64,000 nt of DNA from an uncultured Erythrobacter sp. (GTDB lineage Bacteria; Pseudomonadota; Alphaproteobacteria; Sphingomonadales; Sphingomonadaceae), in the NCBI RefSeq assembly GCF_958304185.1, contig NZ_OY284433.1:1550001-1614000 (forward strand). The letters run 5' to 3'. A program made the translations under genes and the position numbers. The notes below the pieces were generated by a model. The model worked only from the letters and a program-made list of their open reading frames with translations, searched no databases and was not told the origin of the DNA. This document shows, piece by piece, positions 19,021 to 26,991 of the stretch (positions are counted from its first letter, which is position 1; each line of letters starts with the position of its first letter).

Positions 19021-19529
19021 GGGGCCAGTGGTCGCTCCGGCTCGCGCGTGCGGGCGACGCCGAAGCGATGCCGGAGATCGAACGCGCAGCGGCGGTCGTC
19101 TTTGCAGGGGAGCCGGGGATCGACCCCACCGTTACCCGCACCCCGGCCGACTTTGCTCGCCTGATCCGCAAGGGCCATAGCCTTGTCGCCCATGTCGGAG
19201 AGGTGATGGCGGGGTTTCTGGTGGCCGAGCCTTTCAGCCGCGAACTCCACATCTGGGAAATGGACGTCGCCCCGGCGTACCAGCGGCGCGGCATCGGGGC
19301 CGGGCTGGTGCGCGCCGCGATGATCGACGCGCGCAACACCGGGTTCAGAGCGCTGACCCTGACGACCTTCCGCGATCTGGCGTGGAATGGCCCGTTCTAC
19401 GCCCGCTTGGGCTTCGAGGAGCTGACCGCCATCGACGCCCACCCGCGCCTCGCCGGGGAACTCGCGAACGAGGCGGACGACGGCCTCCCCGCCGACCGCC
19501 GCTGCGCGATGATCTGCTTTCTGGATTAG
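19017..19529 (+). CDS. GNAT family N-acetyltransferase
   Basis: The GTG start at 19017 overlaps the lptG stop by four bases and gives 170 residues. The acetyl-CoA-binding signature is MDVAPAYQRRGIGAGLVRAA, followed by the beta-5 strand ALTLTTFRDLAWNGPFYARLGFEEL. The substrate is unknown; amino acids, peptides or antibiotics are all possible for such small GNATs. Location in the lpt operon may be chance. Confidence 0.85.
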   Translation: MRGQWSLRLARAGDAEAMPEIERAAAVVFAGEPGIDPTVTRTPADFARLIRKGHSLVAHVGEVMAGFLVAEPFSRELHIWEMDVAPAYQRRGIGAGLVRAAMIDARNTGFRALTLTTFRDLAWNGPFYARLGFEELTAIDAHPRLAGELANEADDGLPADRRCAMICFLD

Positions 19530-19539
19530 AGCTGGGCGC

Positions 19540-20631
19540 TTACGCCCGCGCGCCCATCGTGCTCTTCGCGATCCGGCCCACCAGCGTCAGCATCCCGGGA
19601 TGGTTCGCGCCTTCATAGGTCGAACCCGTCCCCAGCTCGCGCGCCAGGCGGCGGTGCGCTTCGGGCAGGTCGTGATACGGCATCGAGGGCATCAGGTGGT
19701 GCAGCGCGTGATAACGCAGACCGACCGGCGCCCAGATCTCGGCGGCCAGCCCCGGAGGCGGCACATTGACGCTATCGAGGAACTGCGCGGTCACCGTCAT
19801 CGCCTCGCCCTCGTTCTCCCACAGGTGGGCCACCAGCGTGCGCAATTGGTTGAGCACCGCAGCGAGCGACAGGATCGCCAGCGCGGTTGCGAGCGGCTGC
19901 CAGCCGAACACGAAGACCGAAGCAATCAGCGCCACAGCCCACAGGCTCGCGCCGGCTTCCTGCCAGCGCACGCGGCCCACAAGATCGCCCTCGGGCGCCT
20001 TGCGGCGGAACTCAGGGTTGATCGACAGCGACGAGAACCGCTCCCACGTGAACTTGCGCAGCGGCGGGATGATCAGGCCCAGCGGATAGAGCACCCCGAA
20101 GCGCACGATCAGCGCCACCGGCAGCAGCATAGCCACCAGCACGAACAGCGGCAGGCTCCACGGCTTCATCAGCGCGAGCGGCAGGTATTCGGGGTCTTCC
20201 ACCGTGCCATATTGCGTGCGCTTGTGGTGGATCGTGTGGACGCCTTCATACATGAAGCTCGGCGTCAGCATCGGAATGCCGACGAGGAGGTTCCAGCCGG
20301 TGCGAAACCCGGGCAGCGCATCGCGGTGGATGTGAGTCAGCTCGTGAATGAACATCAGCGCGCGGTAGAGCGCCAGCGCAGCCACCAGACCTGCGGCAAT
20401 CTTTACGCCGAGACTGCCCGACACAATCGCCACCGCAATCCCGGCATAGCCCAAGCCCGCCGAGACCAGCATATCGGTCCAGTAAATCGCCGGCTTCGCC
20501 TCACCCAACCCCTTGGTCAGGTCGCGCGCGGCGCGCAGCATCGCCTTGTCATCCTCGACCATGAACTGGGCTCTGGTCGGCTTTGGGGTGGCCTTCGCGG
20601 GCTGGGGGGGGATGGTCTGGTGCATGGTCAT
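19540..20631 (-). CDS. Membrane fatty acid desaturase
   Basis: A 363-residue membrane protein with the three histidine boxes of the di-iron desaturase family: MFIHELTHIHR (HxxxH), GVHTIHHKR (HxxHH) and LRYHALHHLMPSMPYHD (HxxHH). Hydrophobic pairs of helices lie between the boxes. These enzymes insert a double bond in, or hydroxylate, acyl chains in the membrane using O2. The start at 20631 is chosen for a nearby AGGAT site; another ATG lies six bases on. It is divergent from a GNAT-fold gene. Regiospecificity is not evident. Confidence 0.87.
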   Translation of the reverse strand: MTMHQTIPPQPAKATPKPTRAQFMVEDDKAMLRAARDLTKGLGEAKPAIYWTDMLVSAGLGYAGIAVAIVSGSLGVKIAAGLVAALALYRALMFIHELTHIHRDALPGFRTGWNLLVGIPMLTPSFMYEGVHTIHHKRTQYGTVEDPEYLPLALMKPWSLPLFVLVAMLLPVALIVRFGVLYPLGLIIPPLRKFTWERFSSLSINPEFRRKAPEGDLVGRVRWQEAGASLWAVALIASVFVFGWQPLATALAILSLAAVLNQLRTLVAHLWENEGEAMTVTAQFLDSVNVPPPGLAAEIWAPVGLRYHALHHLMPSMPYHDLPEAHRRLARELGTGSTYEGANHPGMLTLVGRIAKSTMGARA

Positions 20632-20776
20632 TTTCGGCAAATCCTGAGGCTCGCCCTACCCCAAATCGGGGGTCGAGCCAAACGCGGGTTGTTGGTGACA
20701 GTGATCGATAGCCTTGCGTCAATGGCCCGGGCGCGACACAGACACCTTGATTGCAAGCAAATACGAGGATGGTTGC

Positions 20777-21952
20777 GTGACGGATGTGGCGGCCAAGACA
20801 GCAGAGATAGAGATCGTGCCGGTCAGCGACAAGCGTGGGCGGGCGGCTTTCGTTGATCTCGGCCGTGCTTTTTCGGATCGGCTGGAGCATTTCGTCCCGC
20901 AAATCCGCTCCGAACAGATCGAACTGGTCGATCCGGCCAAAAACCCGTTCTTCGGTCATGCGCGGGTGCAGCTGTTCATCGCCCGCCGCCGCGGCAAGCC
21001 CGTGGGGCGGATTGCGGCGCATATCGACGAACTGGCCCTCGCCATGCCGGCCGAGCAGGGCTTCGGCCCCGGTACCGGCTTCTTCGGCTATTTCGATGCC
21101 GAGGACGAAGAGGTTGCCCGCGCGCTGCTGACCACCGCTGAGGCATGGCTGGCGGAGCAGGGAATGACCCGCGTGCTCGGCCCGATCTCGCTGTCGATCT
21201 GGGAAGAGCCCGGCCTGCTGGTCAGCGGGCAGGATCACCCGCCGATGCTGCTGATGGGCCACCACCCGGCGCATTATGCCGGCTGGATCGAGGCGGCGGG
21301 CTTTACCCGCGCCAAGACGCTCTACACCTATGATCTCGACATCACGAGCGGGTTCGGCCCGCTGGTGGATCGGCTCGTCCAGACCGGCCAGCGCAACTCG
21401 CGGATCAATCTGCGCCGGGTCGACAAGAGCCGCTGGGATGAAGAGGTCGCAACCATTCTGGCGATCCTCAACGATGCCTGGTCGGACAATTGGGGCTTTG
21501 TTCCCTTCACCCCGGCCGAGGTCGCCTATGCCGGCAAGAAACTGCGCGCGATCATCCACGAGGAGTTGAACGTGATCGTCGAGGTCGACGGGCGGCCGGT
21601 CGCCTTCATGCTGACCTTCCCCGATGTGAACGACGCGCTGGCGAAGATCAAAGGCAAGCTGTTCCCGTTCGGCTGGATCTACATGCTGCGGTGGCTGCGC
21701 CACCCCAAAGGCGCCGGGATGCGGGTGCCACTGATGGGGGTGCTGAAGGAATTGCACGGAACGCGGATGGCCGGGCAGCTGGCCTTCATGATGATCGAGG
21801 CGATCCGCCTGGAAGCGATCGGCAAGTTCGAATCCACCCGCGGCGAGCTTGGCTGGGTGCTGGAGGACAATCAGGGAATGCTGGCGATTGCCGACACGAT
21901 CAAGAGCAAGGTCAACCGCGAGTATGTGATCTACGAGCGGAAGTTGGGGTAA
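20777..21952 (+). CDS. GNAT-fold protein (often annotated dATP pyrophosphohydrolase)
   Basis: I chose the GTG at 20777, eight bases after GAGG; it gives 391 residues. An upstream extension to 20714 has no support. The sequence FFGYFDAEDEEVARALLTTA, LGPISLSIWEEPGLLVSGQD, HHPAHYAGWIEAAGFTRAK and NQGMLAIADTIKSK is that of a conserved proteobacterial family with a double acetyltransferase-like fold; a reaction is not established, and I see no nucleotide hydrolase motif despite the common label. It may act on lipid or peptide substrates, as some two-domain GNATs do; this is a guess. Confidence 0.75.
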   Translation: MTDVAAKTAEIEIVPVSDKRGRAAFVDLGRAFSDRLEHFVPQIRSEQIELVDPAKNPFFGHARVQLFIARRRGKPVGRIAAHIDELALAMPAEQGFGPGTGFFGYFDAEDEEVARALLTTAEAWLAEQGMTRVLGPISLSIWEEPGLLVSGQDHPPMLLMGHHPAHYAGWIEAAGFTRAKTLYTYDLDITSGFGPLVDRLVQTGQRNSRINLRRVDKSRWDEEVATILAILNDAWSDNWGFVPFTPAEVAYAGKKLRAIIHEELNVIVEVDGRPVAFMLTFPDVNDALAKIKGKLFPFGWIYMLRWLRHPKGAGMRVPLMGVLKELHGTRMAGQLAFMMIEAIRLEAIGKFESTRGELGWVLEDNQGMLAIADTIKSKVNREYVIYERKLG

Positions 21953-21985
21953 GCCTTGTCAAAGTTCTTGTTGAGAGAGGTTCGT

Positions 21986-22279
21986 ATGAGGGTAGGCGCC
22001 ATGGCAGCGCTGCTCGCACTTTCGGGTTGCTCAAACGAACCTGCTGGTTCGGACGACTTCGAAATCCCAAGGTTCGATCCGCTCGTGAATCAAGTTGAGC
22101 AAGGCAAGGTCGGTCGATCCTCTGACCACTGGATCGAAATGAAGAATTCAGCGGACGAATGGGAGCGTGTAGGGCTGATTTTTGGCTATGCCGACGATTA
22201 TGGCGAATGCCTCAAGGCAATTGCTGGTCTCAAGCAAGTCAACTTTGCGCGAGAATATCGCTGCGTTCCCGCCAACTGA
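21986..22279 (+). CDS. Small putative lipoprotein of unknown function
   Basis: The ATG at 21986 follows GAGAGAGG by five bases and gives 97 residues. Residues 1-16 make a short signal with the lipobox ALSGC, so the mature protein would be acylated at Cys15-16 and sit in the envelope. The rest is soluble, with SDHWIEMKNSADEWERVGLI and two more Cys. I do not recognise a family. Base composition is visibly less GC-rich than in the neighbours, which may mark recent acquisition. A terminator follows. Confidence 0.7.
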   Translation: MRVGAMAALLALSGCSNEPAGSDDFEIPRFDPLVNQVEQGKVGRSSDHWIEMKNSADEWERVGLIFGYADDYGECLKAIAGLKQVNFAREYRCVPAN

Positions 22280-22309
22280 ACGGCTCCAAGATTTTTGCTG
22301 CCAAGAAAA

Positions 22310-22340
22310 AAGGCCTCCGTTGCGGAACAACGGAGGCCTT
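22310..22340. terminator. Rho-independent terminator after the lipoprotein gene
   Basis: A perfect 13-bp stem (AAGGCCTCCGTTG and its complement) closes a five-base loop. It is preceded by a run of six A and followed by a few T, so it could work in both directions. It starts 30 bp after the lipoprotein stop. Confidence 0.85.
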
Positions 22341-22515
22341 TCGGGATCGTATCACCAGCCGCTTGGACGGGAGGGGGGTCTCGGCGGTGACAATGGGATA
22401 ATGATCGTCCGGAAAACCGGTTCCCGGACCCCCAAAAAATTTTTTGCCGTAACGGAAATCCGGCACAAATTGCAGCATTCCAGAGGCTTGCCGGATAACC
22501 GCGACGACGCTGCGG

Positions 22516-22540
22516 GGAACCGCTATGGGCCTTGATCGAT
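22516..22540 (+). promoter_or_regulatory. Imperfect EcfG-type promoter upstream of phyR
   Basis: GGAAC at 22516-22520 is followed, after 16 bases, by CGAT at 22537-22540. The general stress consensus is GGAAC-N16/17-CGTT, so there is one mismatch in the -10 element. Position, 31 bp before the phyR ATG, and the known autoregulation of phyR in alphaproteobacteria make it plausible but unproven. Confidence 0.4.
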
Positions 22541-22571
22541 TGCCCCAACACATCCAAGCGAAAGGTGCCTC

Positions 22572-23363
22572 ATGTCTCTCGGAAGCCAGATCGCGGCCAA
22601 CTTGCCCTTCCTGCGCCGCTATGCCCGTGCGTTGACGGGGTCGCAGGCGAGCGGGGATGCCTTCGTGCGCGAGATGCTCGAAGCCGTGCTCGCGGACGAA
22701 GCCCTGATGGCCAGCCTCGCCGGTGGGCGGGTGCCGCTCTACCGCGCGTTCAGCAAGGTCTGGGCGAGCGCCTCGGGCCCGGAAGCGACCGGCACGGCGA
22801 CCAGCGAGCACGAAGCCGGCGCGCAGGCGCGGCTGGGCGTGATCACGCCGCCCGCGCGTCAGGCGCTGCTGCTGACCACGCTGGAAGATTTCACCACGGC
22901 CGAAGCCGCCGCGATCCTCGACCGCTCGCACGAAGAGGTTGCTGAGATGGTCGCGCAGGCCATCGCCGATATCGAGCGCGAACAGACCACCTCGGTCCTC
23001 ATCATCGAGGATGAGCCGCTAATCGCCATGCAGCTGGAAGACCTCGTCACCGGGCTTGGCCACACCGTCAGCGGCACGGCTGCCACACGCACGCAGGCGC
23101 GCGCTGCGGTGAGTGAAGCGATGCCGGGGCTGGTGCTGGCCGATATCCAGCTGGCCGATGGCTCGTCCGGTCTCGATGCGGTGGATGATATCCTCTCGGC
23201 CGGGTCGATGCCGGTGATCTTCATCACCGCCTATCCCGAACGGCTGCTGACCGGCGACCGGCCCGAGCCGACCTATCTGGTGACCAAGCCGTTCCAGGAA
23301 GCCACCGTGCGCGCGGCGATCAGTCAGGCGCTGTTCTTCGGTTCGACGCGGCCGCTGGGCTAA
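22572..23363 (+). CDS. phyR: PhyR, anti-anti-sigma response regulator of the general stress response
   Basis: The 263-residue protein has the defining PhyR layout: an N-terminal sigma-like domain (residues 1-130, with RQALLLTTLEDFTTAEAAAILDRSHEEVAE resembling sigma region 4) and a C-terminal receiver (141-260). The receiver has the acidic pair EDE at 146-148, the phosphoacceptor Asp191 in LADIQLADG, the FATGUY-type FITAYPERL and Lys239 in VTKPF. When phosphorylated, PhyR exposes the sigma-like domain, which captures NepR and frees EcfG. It converges on the histidine kinase gene, with four bases shared at their stops. Confidence 0.95.
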   Translation: MSLGSQIAANLPFLRRYARALTGSQASGDAFVREMLEAVLADEALMASLAGGRVPLYRAFSKVWASASGPEATGTATSEHEAGAQARLGVITPPARQALLLTTLEDFTTAEAAAILDRSHEEVAEMVAQAIADIEREQTTSVLIIEDEPLIAMQLEDLVTGLGHTVSGTAATRTQARAAVSEAMPGLVLADIQLADGSSGLDAVDDILSAGSMPVIFITAYPERLLTGDRPEPTYLVTKPFQEATVRAAISQALFFGSTRPLG

Positions 23364-25168
23364 CGCTTCGCCCCGCCCCGCTCCCCGTCCTTCTCCCGAA
23401 TGCGGAAATCCGCCGGACGACGCACCGGGACGCGCAGCACGCAGCGCACGCCGGTGGGCGCAAAGTCGAGCGTCACCGGCTGGCGTAACTCATGGGCGAC
23501 GACCTTTTCGATCAGCTCGGTGCCGAAGCCGCGGCGGCGCTCGGTTGCGACGGGCGGCCCGCCGGTTTCCTGCCACTCAACCTCGGCCCAGCCGGTCTCT
23601 CCGCCGTGATCGTCCCCACGGTGCCAGCGGATCGTCACCTGTCCGCCGGGAACGCTCAATGCGCCATACTTCGCCGCATTGGTCGCCAGTTCGTGAACCG
23701 CGAGGCCAAAGGACAGTGCATCATTTGGCGCCAGCTCCAGCTCCGGCCCGTTGAGCAGGATCGTATCGTCGAGCGCGCTGCGGAAATGCTGCAATTCCGC
23801 CTCAATCACCGCCCGGATCGGAGTGGTGCCCCAGTCAGTCACAGTGAGCAGGTCATGCGTTGCCGACAGCGCGCGGATGCGGCCTTCGAGGCTGTCAGCG
23901 AAATCATCCAGCCCGCTCGCCCGCCTACGGGTCAGCGACAGGATCGAGAGCACATTGGCCAGCGTGTTCTTGACCCGGTGATTGAGTTCGCGGGTCAGCG
24001 AATTGCGGATCGAGTGCTGTTCTTCAAAGAACGCCAGCCGCGCCTGATCCTCGAACGCCTGCTGGGTCAGCAGGCGCGCGAGCAGCATCAACAGGCTCGC
24101 CAGCGCCAGCCCGAAGATCAGCGTCACCATCGACAAGGGCGAGAGCACCTGGGCATCGCCGCTTTCGATCACCAGCATCAGCTTGCGGTCGGCGATGGTG
24201 ACTTCCTGTTCGACCGTTTCCTTGGCCGCATTGCTGATCGACTGGGCGACCAGCAGGTGGCCGGTGCTGACCTCGCCATCATACAGCCGCACGCCGAACT
24301 GGCCCTGCCCCTGCCGGTCAATCGCCGCGTCCAGAAACTCGCGCGCGCGGAACGGGGTGTAGACGAAGCCCGCCAGCCCGCGCTCACCCGGACGGCTCAT
24401 GCGGAACACCGGCATATAGATCGCAAAGGCGGGCGCGGTGCCGCTGGTTTCCTGCACCAGCACGATCCGGCCGGATGCGGCCGGGCGCAGGGTCAGTTCA
24501 GCCTCGGCCATCGCGGCGGCGCGGGCGGGATCGGAATACATGTCATAGCCCAGCGCGCGGCGGTTGTGCGGTGCGGCGGGAGCGAACATCGCCACCGGTG
24601 CCACCCGCCCGGTGCGGCTGGTGGGGGCGGGGAAGATATCAGGGTAGGCGGGCTCGTTCGCGCGGGTCTGGGCGAGGAACGCTGGCAGATCGCGTGCTTC
24701 CAGCACTGGGATCCAGCCAATGCCTTCAGCACCCGAGTATTCGGTATTGAGCTTCAGCGCGCGAACGAAATTGTCGAAGGTCTCGGGGCTGACGTCGTCA
24801 AGGCTGGAGAACAGCGCAGCGCCTGCCCTGAGGTATGACGTAAACCCGCTGCCGCTGCGGTCGAGCGCCGCGGCCACGCCCTGGGCATATTCACGCATCA
24901 GCGCACGTTCGCGGGCGCGGGCGTTACTCTCGATCGCGAATACGCTGAGCGCGGTGATCGCGGCCAGCGCGAGGAAGATCACCAGCGGGATCGCGCGCGG
25001 ATACAACACCAGCCAGCGCCGCGCCCGGCCCGACGAAGTCGGCGGCGGCGGGACGGCGGAAACAAGTTCCGGGCTGAGATTGAGCGGGTCGATGGCGTGC
25101 AATCCTGTCCGAGCAGCGGCGCAAAGCGGGACGCTGAGGTCGCAGCCGGAACCAAACTGGTAGCGCAT
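23360..25168 (-). CDS. CHASE-domain sensor histidine kinase (HWE/HisKA_2), PhyK-like
   Basis: Using the ATG at 25168, the protein has 602 residues. A hydrophobic helix (IPLVIFLALAAITALSVFAI) is followed by a CHASE-type periplasmic sensor (SLDDVSPETFDNFVRALK, SGAEGIGWIPVLEARDLP, GFVYTPFRAREFLDA), a second helix (LSMVTLIFGLALASLLMLLA) and the kinase core. The phosphoacceptor box is RELNHRVKNTLANVLSI and the ATP-binding part has AVHELATNAAKYGALS and RRRGFGTELIE, as in HWE/HisKA_2 kinases such as PhyK. Its place inside the phyR-nepR-ecfG locus makes it the likely PhyR phosphodonor. The start is uncertain: it overlaps the nepR promoter. Confidence 0.88.
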   Translation of the reverse strand: MRYQFGSGCDLSVPLCAAARTGLHAIDPLNLSPELVSAVPPPPTSSGRARRWLVLYPRAIPLVIFLALAAITALSVFAIESNARARERALMREYAQGVAAALDRSGSGFTSYLRAGAALFSSLDDVSPETFDNFVRALKLNTEYSGAEGIGWIPVLEARDLPAFLAQTRANEPAYPDIFPAPTSRTGRVAPVAMFAPAAPHNRRALGYDMYSDPARAAAMAEAELTLRPAASGRIVLVQETSGTAPAFAIYMPVFRMSRPGERGLAGFVYTPFRAREFLDAAIDRQGQGQFGVRLYDGEVSTGHLLVAQSISNAAKETVEQEVTIADRKLMLVIESGDAQVLSPLSMVTLIFGLALASLLMLLARLLTQQAFEDQARLAFFEEQHSIRNSLTRELNHRVKNTLANVLSILSLTRRRASGLDDFADSLEGRIRALSATHDLLTVTDWGTTPIRAVIEAELQHFRSALDDTILLNGPELELAPNDALSFGLAVHELATNAAKYGALSVPGGQVTIRWHRGDDHGGETGWAEVEWQETGGPPVATERRRGFGTELIEKVVAHELRQPVTLDFAPTGVRCVLRVPVRRPADFRIREKDGERGGAKR

Positions 25169-25172
25169 CGTT
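25148..25172 (+). promoter_or_regulatory. EcfG-type promoter of nepR-ecfG
   Basis: GGAAC at 25148-25152, a 16-bp spacer and CGTT at 25169-25172 match the general stress sigma consensus exactly. It lies about 127 bp upstream of the nepR ATG and on the same strand, implying positive autoregulation by EcfG. It overlaps the proposed start of the divergent kinase gene, so polymerase at this site could also affect that gene. Confidence 0.8.
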
Positions 25173-25298
25173 CCCGAATCGTCCAAACTCGCAAGTGTGC
25201 CGGGGCGGCGGCCATCGTGGTATGGTCGGCCAACAGGGCGGCGAAATCGGTTCCGCAGTGGGGCCGGGACCACGGGATCAGGGACACACCACAGCATC

Positions 25299-25517
25299 AT
25301 GGCCTCGAATTTCAATCAGGGTGGCAGCAATGGCGGGGGCGACGATGGCGCCCACAGCCGCCCGCCCGAATGGGCCGATGGGCTGAAGCAGCTGTATGAT
25401 TCGGTGGTCGAAGAGGCTTTGCCCGACAGTTTCAAGGATCTGCTCGACCGGCTCGACGCGATTGACCCTGCCCGCGGCAAGGGTGCAGCGCGCGATGGCC
25501 GGGACACCAGCCAATGA
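25299..25517 (+). CDS. nepR: NepR, anti-sigma factor for EcfG
   Basis: The ATG at 25299 gives a 72-residue protein, the usual NepR size. Its conserved core PEWADGLKQLYDSVVEEALP followed by DSFKDLLDRLDAID forms the two helices that wrap EcfG or PhyR. The N- and C-terminal ends are Gly/Ser- and Arg/Gly-rich and flexible. The stop overlaps the ecfG ATG (ATGA), giving translational coupling of anti-sigma and sigma factor. Confidence 0.93.
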   Translation: MASNFNQGGSNGGGDDGAHSRPPEWADGLKQLYDSVVEEALPDSFKDLLDRLDAIDPARGKGAARDGRDTSQ

Positions 25518-26152
25518 GCGATGCGCCAGCGAACGAACAACGCCAGCCGGGCGGCAGCCTTTCGGCCATCGACAAGGCCAGTTTCAAGCGCGAGCTGACC
25601 GACGTCGTCCCCCACCTGCGCGCCTTTGCGCGGGGCCTGTGCGGCCGGCCCGATCTCGCCGACGATCTGGTGCAGGAAACCTTGCTCAAGGCATGGGCGG
25701 CGCAGGACCGGTTCGAACCCGGAACCTCGATGCGCGCCTGGACCTTCGTGATCCTGCGCAACGCCTACCTCACCGATATGCGCCGCAACCGCTTCCGCGG
25801 CGAGTATGACGAAGGTGTGGCCGAACGCATCCTGACCGCGCCTGCGGGGCAGGAAGAACCGATCCACCTCTCCGACCTGCACCGCGCGCTGCTGACGCTC
25901 CCGGCGGAGCGACGCGAGGCGTTGCTGCTGGTGGGCGCGGGCGGGTTTTCTTACGAGGAAGCGGCGCAAATCTGCGGCTGCGCCGTCGGCACGATCAAGA
26001 GCCGCGTGGGCCGCGCCCGCGCTGCCCTCACCGAAATGCTGGCGAATGGCAGCATCCCGCGCCGTTCGAGCGATGACGATGTGGCGCACAGCGCGATCCT
26101 TGAGGAGCTGGACGAAGTCGCAGCGGGCAACGGGGTGAGTTCGCGGCCTTGA
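25514..26152 (+). CDS. ecfG: EcfG, general stress response sigma factor (ECF15)
   Basis: This 212-residue ECF sigma factor has region 2 (LRAFARGLCGRPDLADDLVQ, then ETLLKAWAAQDRFEPGTSMR and FVILRNAYLTDMRRNRFRGE) and region 4 (LTLPAERREALLLVGAGGFS, then EEAAQICGCAVGTIKSRVGR). Sequence and direct coupling to nepR identify it as EcfG/ECF15. It recognises GGAAC-N16/17-CGTT promoters; one lies upstream of its own operon and another upstream of the transpeptidase gene at 52 kb. Its targets in related bacteria include osmotic, oxidative and starvation functions. Confidence 0.95.
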   Translation: MSDAPANEQRQPGGSLSAIDKASFKRELTDVVPHLRAFARGLCGRPDLADDLVQETLLKAWAAQDRFEPGTSMRAWTFVILRNAYLTDMRRNRFRGEYDEGVAERILTAPAGQEEPIHLSDLHRALLTLPAERREALLLVGAGGFSYEEAAQICGCAVGTIKSRVGRARAALTEMLANGSIPRRSSDDDVAHSAILEELDEVAAGNGVSSRP

Positions 26153-26154
26153 TT

Positions 26155-26247
26155 CCCCCCGCCCCGGACTTGATCCGGGGCCCAGCTAGCTTCTCTCCTC
26201 GCTGTCACCAAAAGGTAGCGGGGTCCCGGGTCAAGCCCGGGACGGGG
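26155..26247. repeat. Dispersed palindromic repeat, family B
   Basis: The left arm contains CCCCGGACTTGATCCGGGGC and the right arm CCCGGGTCAAGCCCGGGAC, each itself a hairpin. The two arms face each other across CTTCTCTCCTCGCTGTCACC. It fills the gap between ecfG and the sodB terminator. This pattern is frequent in sphingomonad intergenic regions. Confidence 0.75.
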
Positions 26248-26252
26248 AGAAA

Positions 26253-26285
26253 GAAAAAAGGCCCGAGGCGTTTCCGCCCCGGGCC
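26253..26285 (-). terminator. Rho-independent terminator of sodB
   Basis: On the minus strand GGCCCGGGGCG pairs with CGCCTCGGGCC (one G-U pair) across a short GAAA loop and is followed by six T. It begins 26 bp after the sodB stop. Confidence 0.85.
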
Positions 26286-26310
26286 TTCCTCATTCGCTAA
26301 CCTGAGAAAA

Positions 26311-26919
26311 TCAGGCGTAAGTCCACACCGTGCCGCGCGCGAGGTTTTCGCTGGCGAAGGCCCAGTTGAGCTTGTTCTCGACCACGGCGTCCAGATAGGC
26401 CGGGCGCTTGTTCTGGTGATCGAGGTAATAGGCGTGCTCCCACACGTCGAGCACCAGCAGCGGGTTGAAATCGCTGTCGGCCAGCGTGTCGGCATCGTGG
26501 GTTTCCTCGATGCTGAGCTTGCCGTCCTTTTCGGCCAGCCACACCCAGCCGCTGGCGAAGTGGCCGACCCCGCGGTCCTTGAGCTGCTGCTTGAGCACAT
26601 CGACCGAACCAAAGGCGGCTTCGATCCCGGCGACCAGTTCATCCGAAGGTGCAGTGGTTTCTGCTGCCATCGAGTTCCAGTAGAACGCGTGGTTCCAGGT
26701 CTGCGCCGAGTTGTTGAACAGGCCCTTGTCGGCTCCGCGTGAGGCGGCGACGATCTCTTCCAACGACTTGTCGGCGTGGGCGGTGCCCTCAATCGCCGCG
26801 TTCATCTTGTCGAGATAGGTCTGGTGGTGCTTGCCGTAGTGGAACGACAGCGTCTCGGCCGAAATCGCCGGTTCGAGCGCGGTGTCGGGGTAGGGCAGCG
26901 GGGAAAGTGCGAAAGCCAT
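26311..26919 (-). CDS. sodB: Superoxide dismutase, Fe type
   Basis: The 202-residue protein is a complete Fe/Mn superoxide dismutase, converting superoxide to O2 and H2O2 in the cytoplasm. Metal ligands are the His of LSFHYGKHHQTYLDK, the His of TWNHAFYWNSM and the Asp and His of VLDVWEHAYYLDHQN. The FNNSAQTWNH segment and the Gln-less GVGHFASGWVWL pattern point to the iron form common in this order. There is no signal peptide. Confidence 0.93.
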   Translation of the reverse strand: MAFALSPLPYPDTALEPAISAETLSFHYGKHHQTYLDKMNAAIEGTAHADKSLEEIVAASRGADKGLFNNSAQTWNHAFYWNSMAAETTAPSDELVAGIEAAFGSVDVLKQQLKDRGVGHFASGWVWLAEKDGKLSIEETHDADTLADSDFNPLLVLDVWEHAYYLDHQNKRPAYLDAVVENKLNWAFASENLARGTVWTYA

Positions 26920-26991
26920 GGGTGTCCTCCAGAAGGCTGGGTTGAAATCAGTCTGTATTGGTAACGCAGATGTGGGCGAAGGGTTGCAGCT

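Noticed and set aside
22402-22430. Possible minus-strand EcfG promoter (GGAAC-N16-CATT)
   Set aside because: The -10 has a mismatch in a key base and it would transcribe only antisense to the lipoprotein gene.
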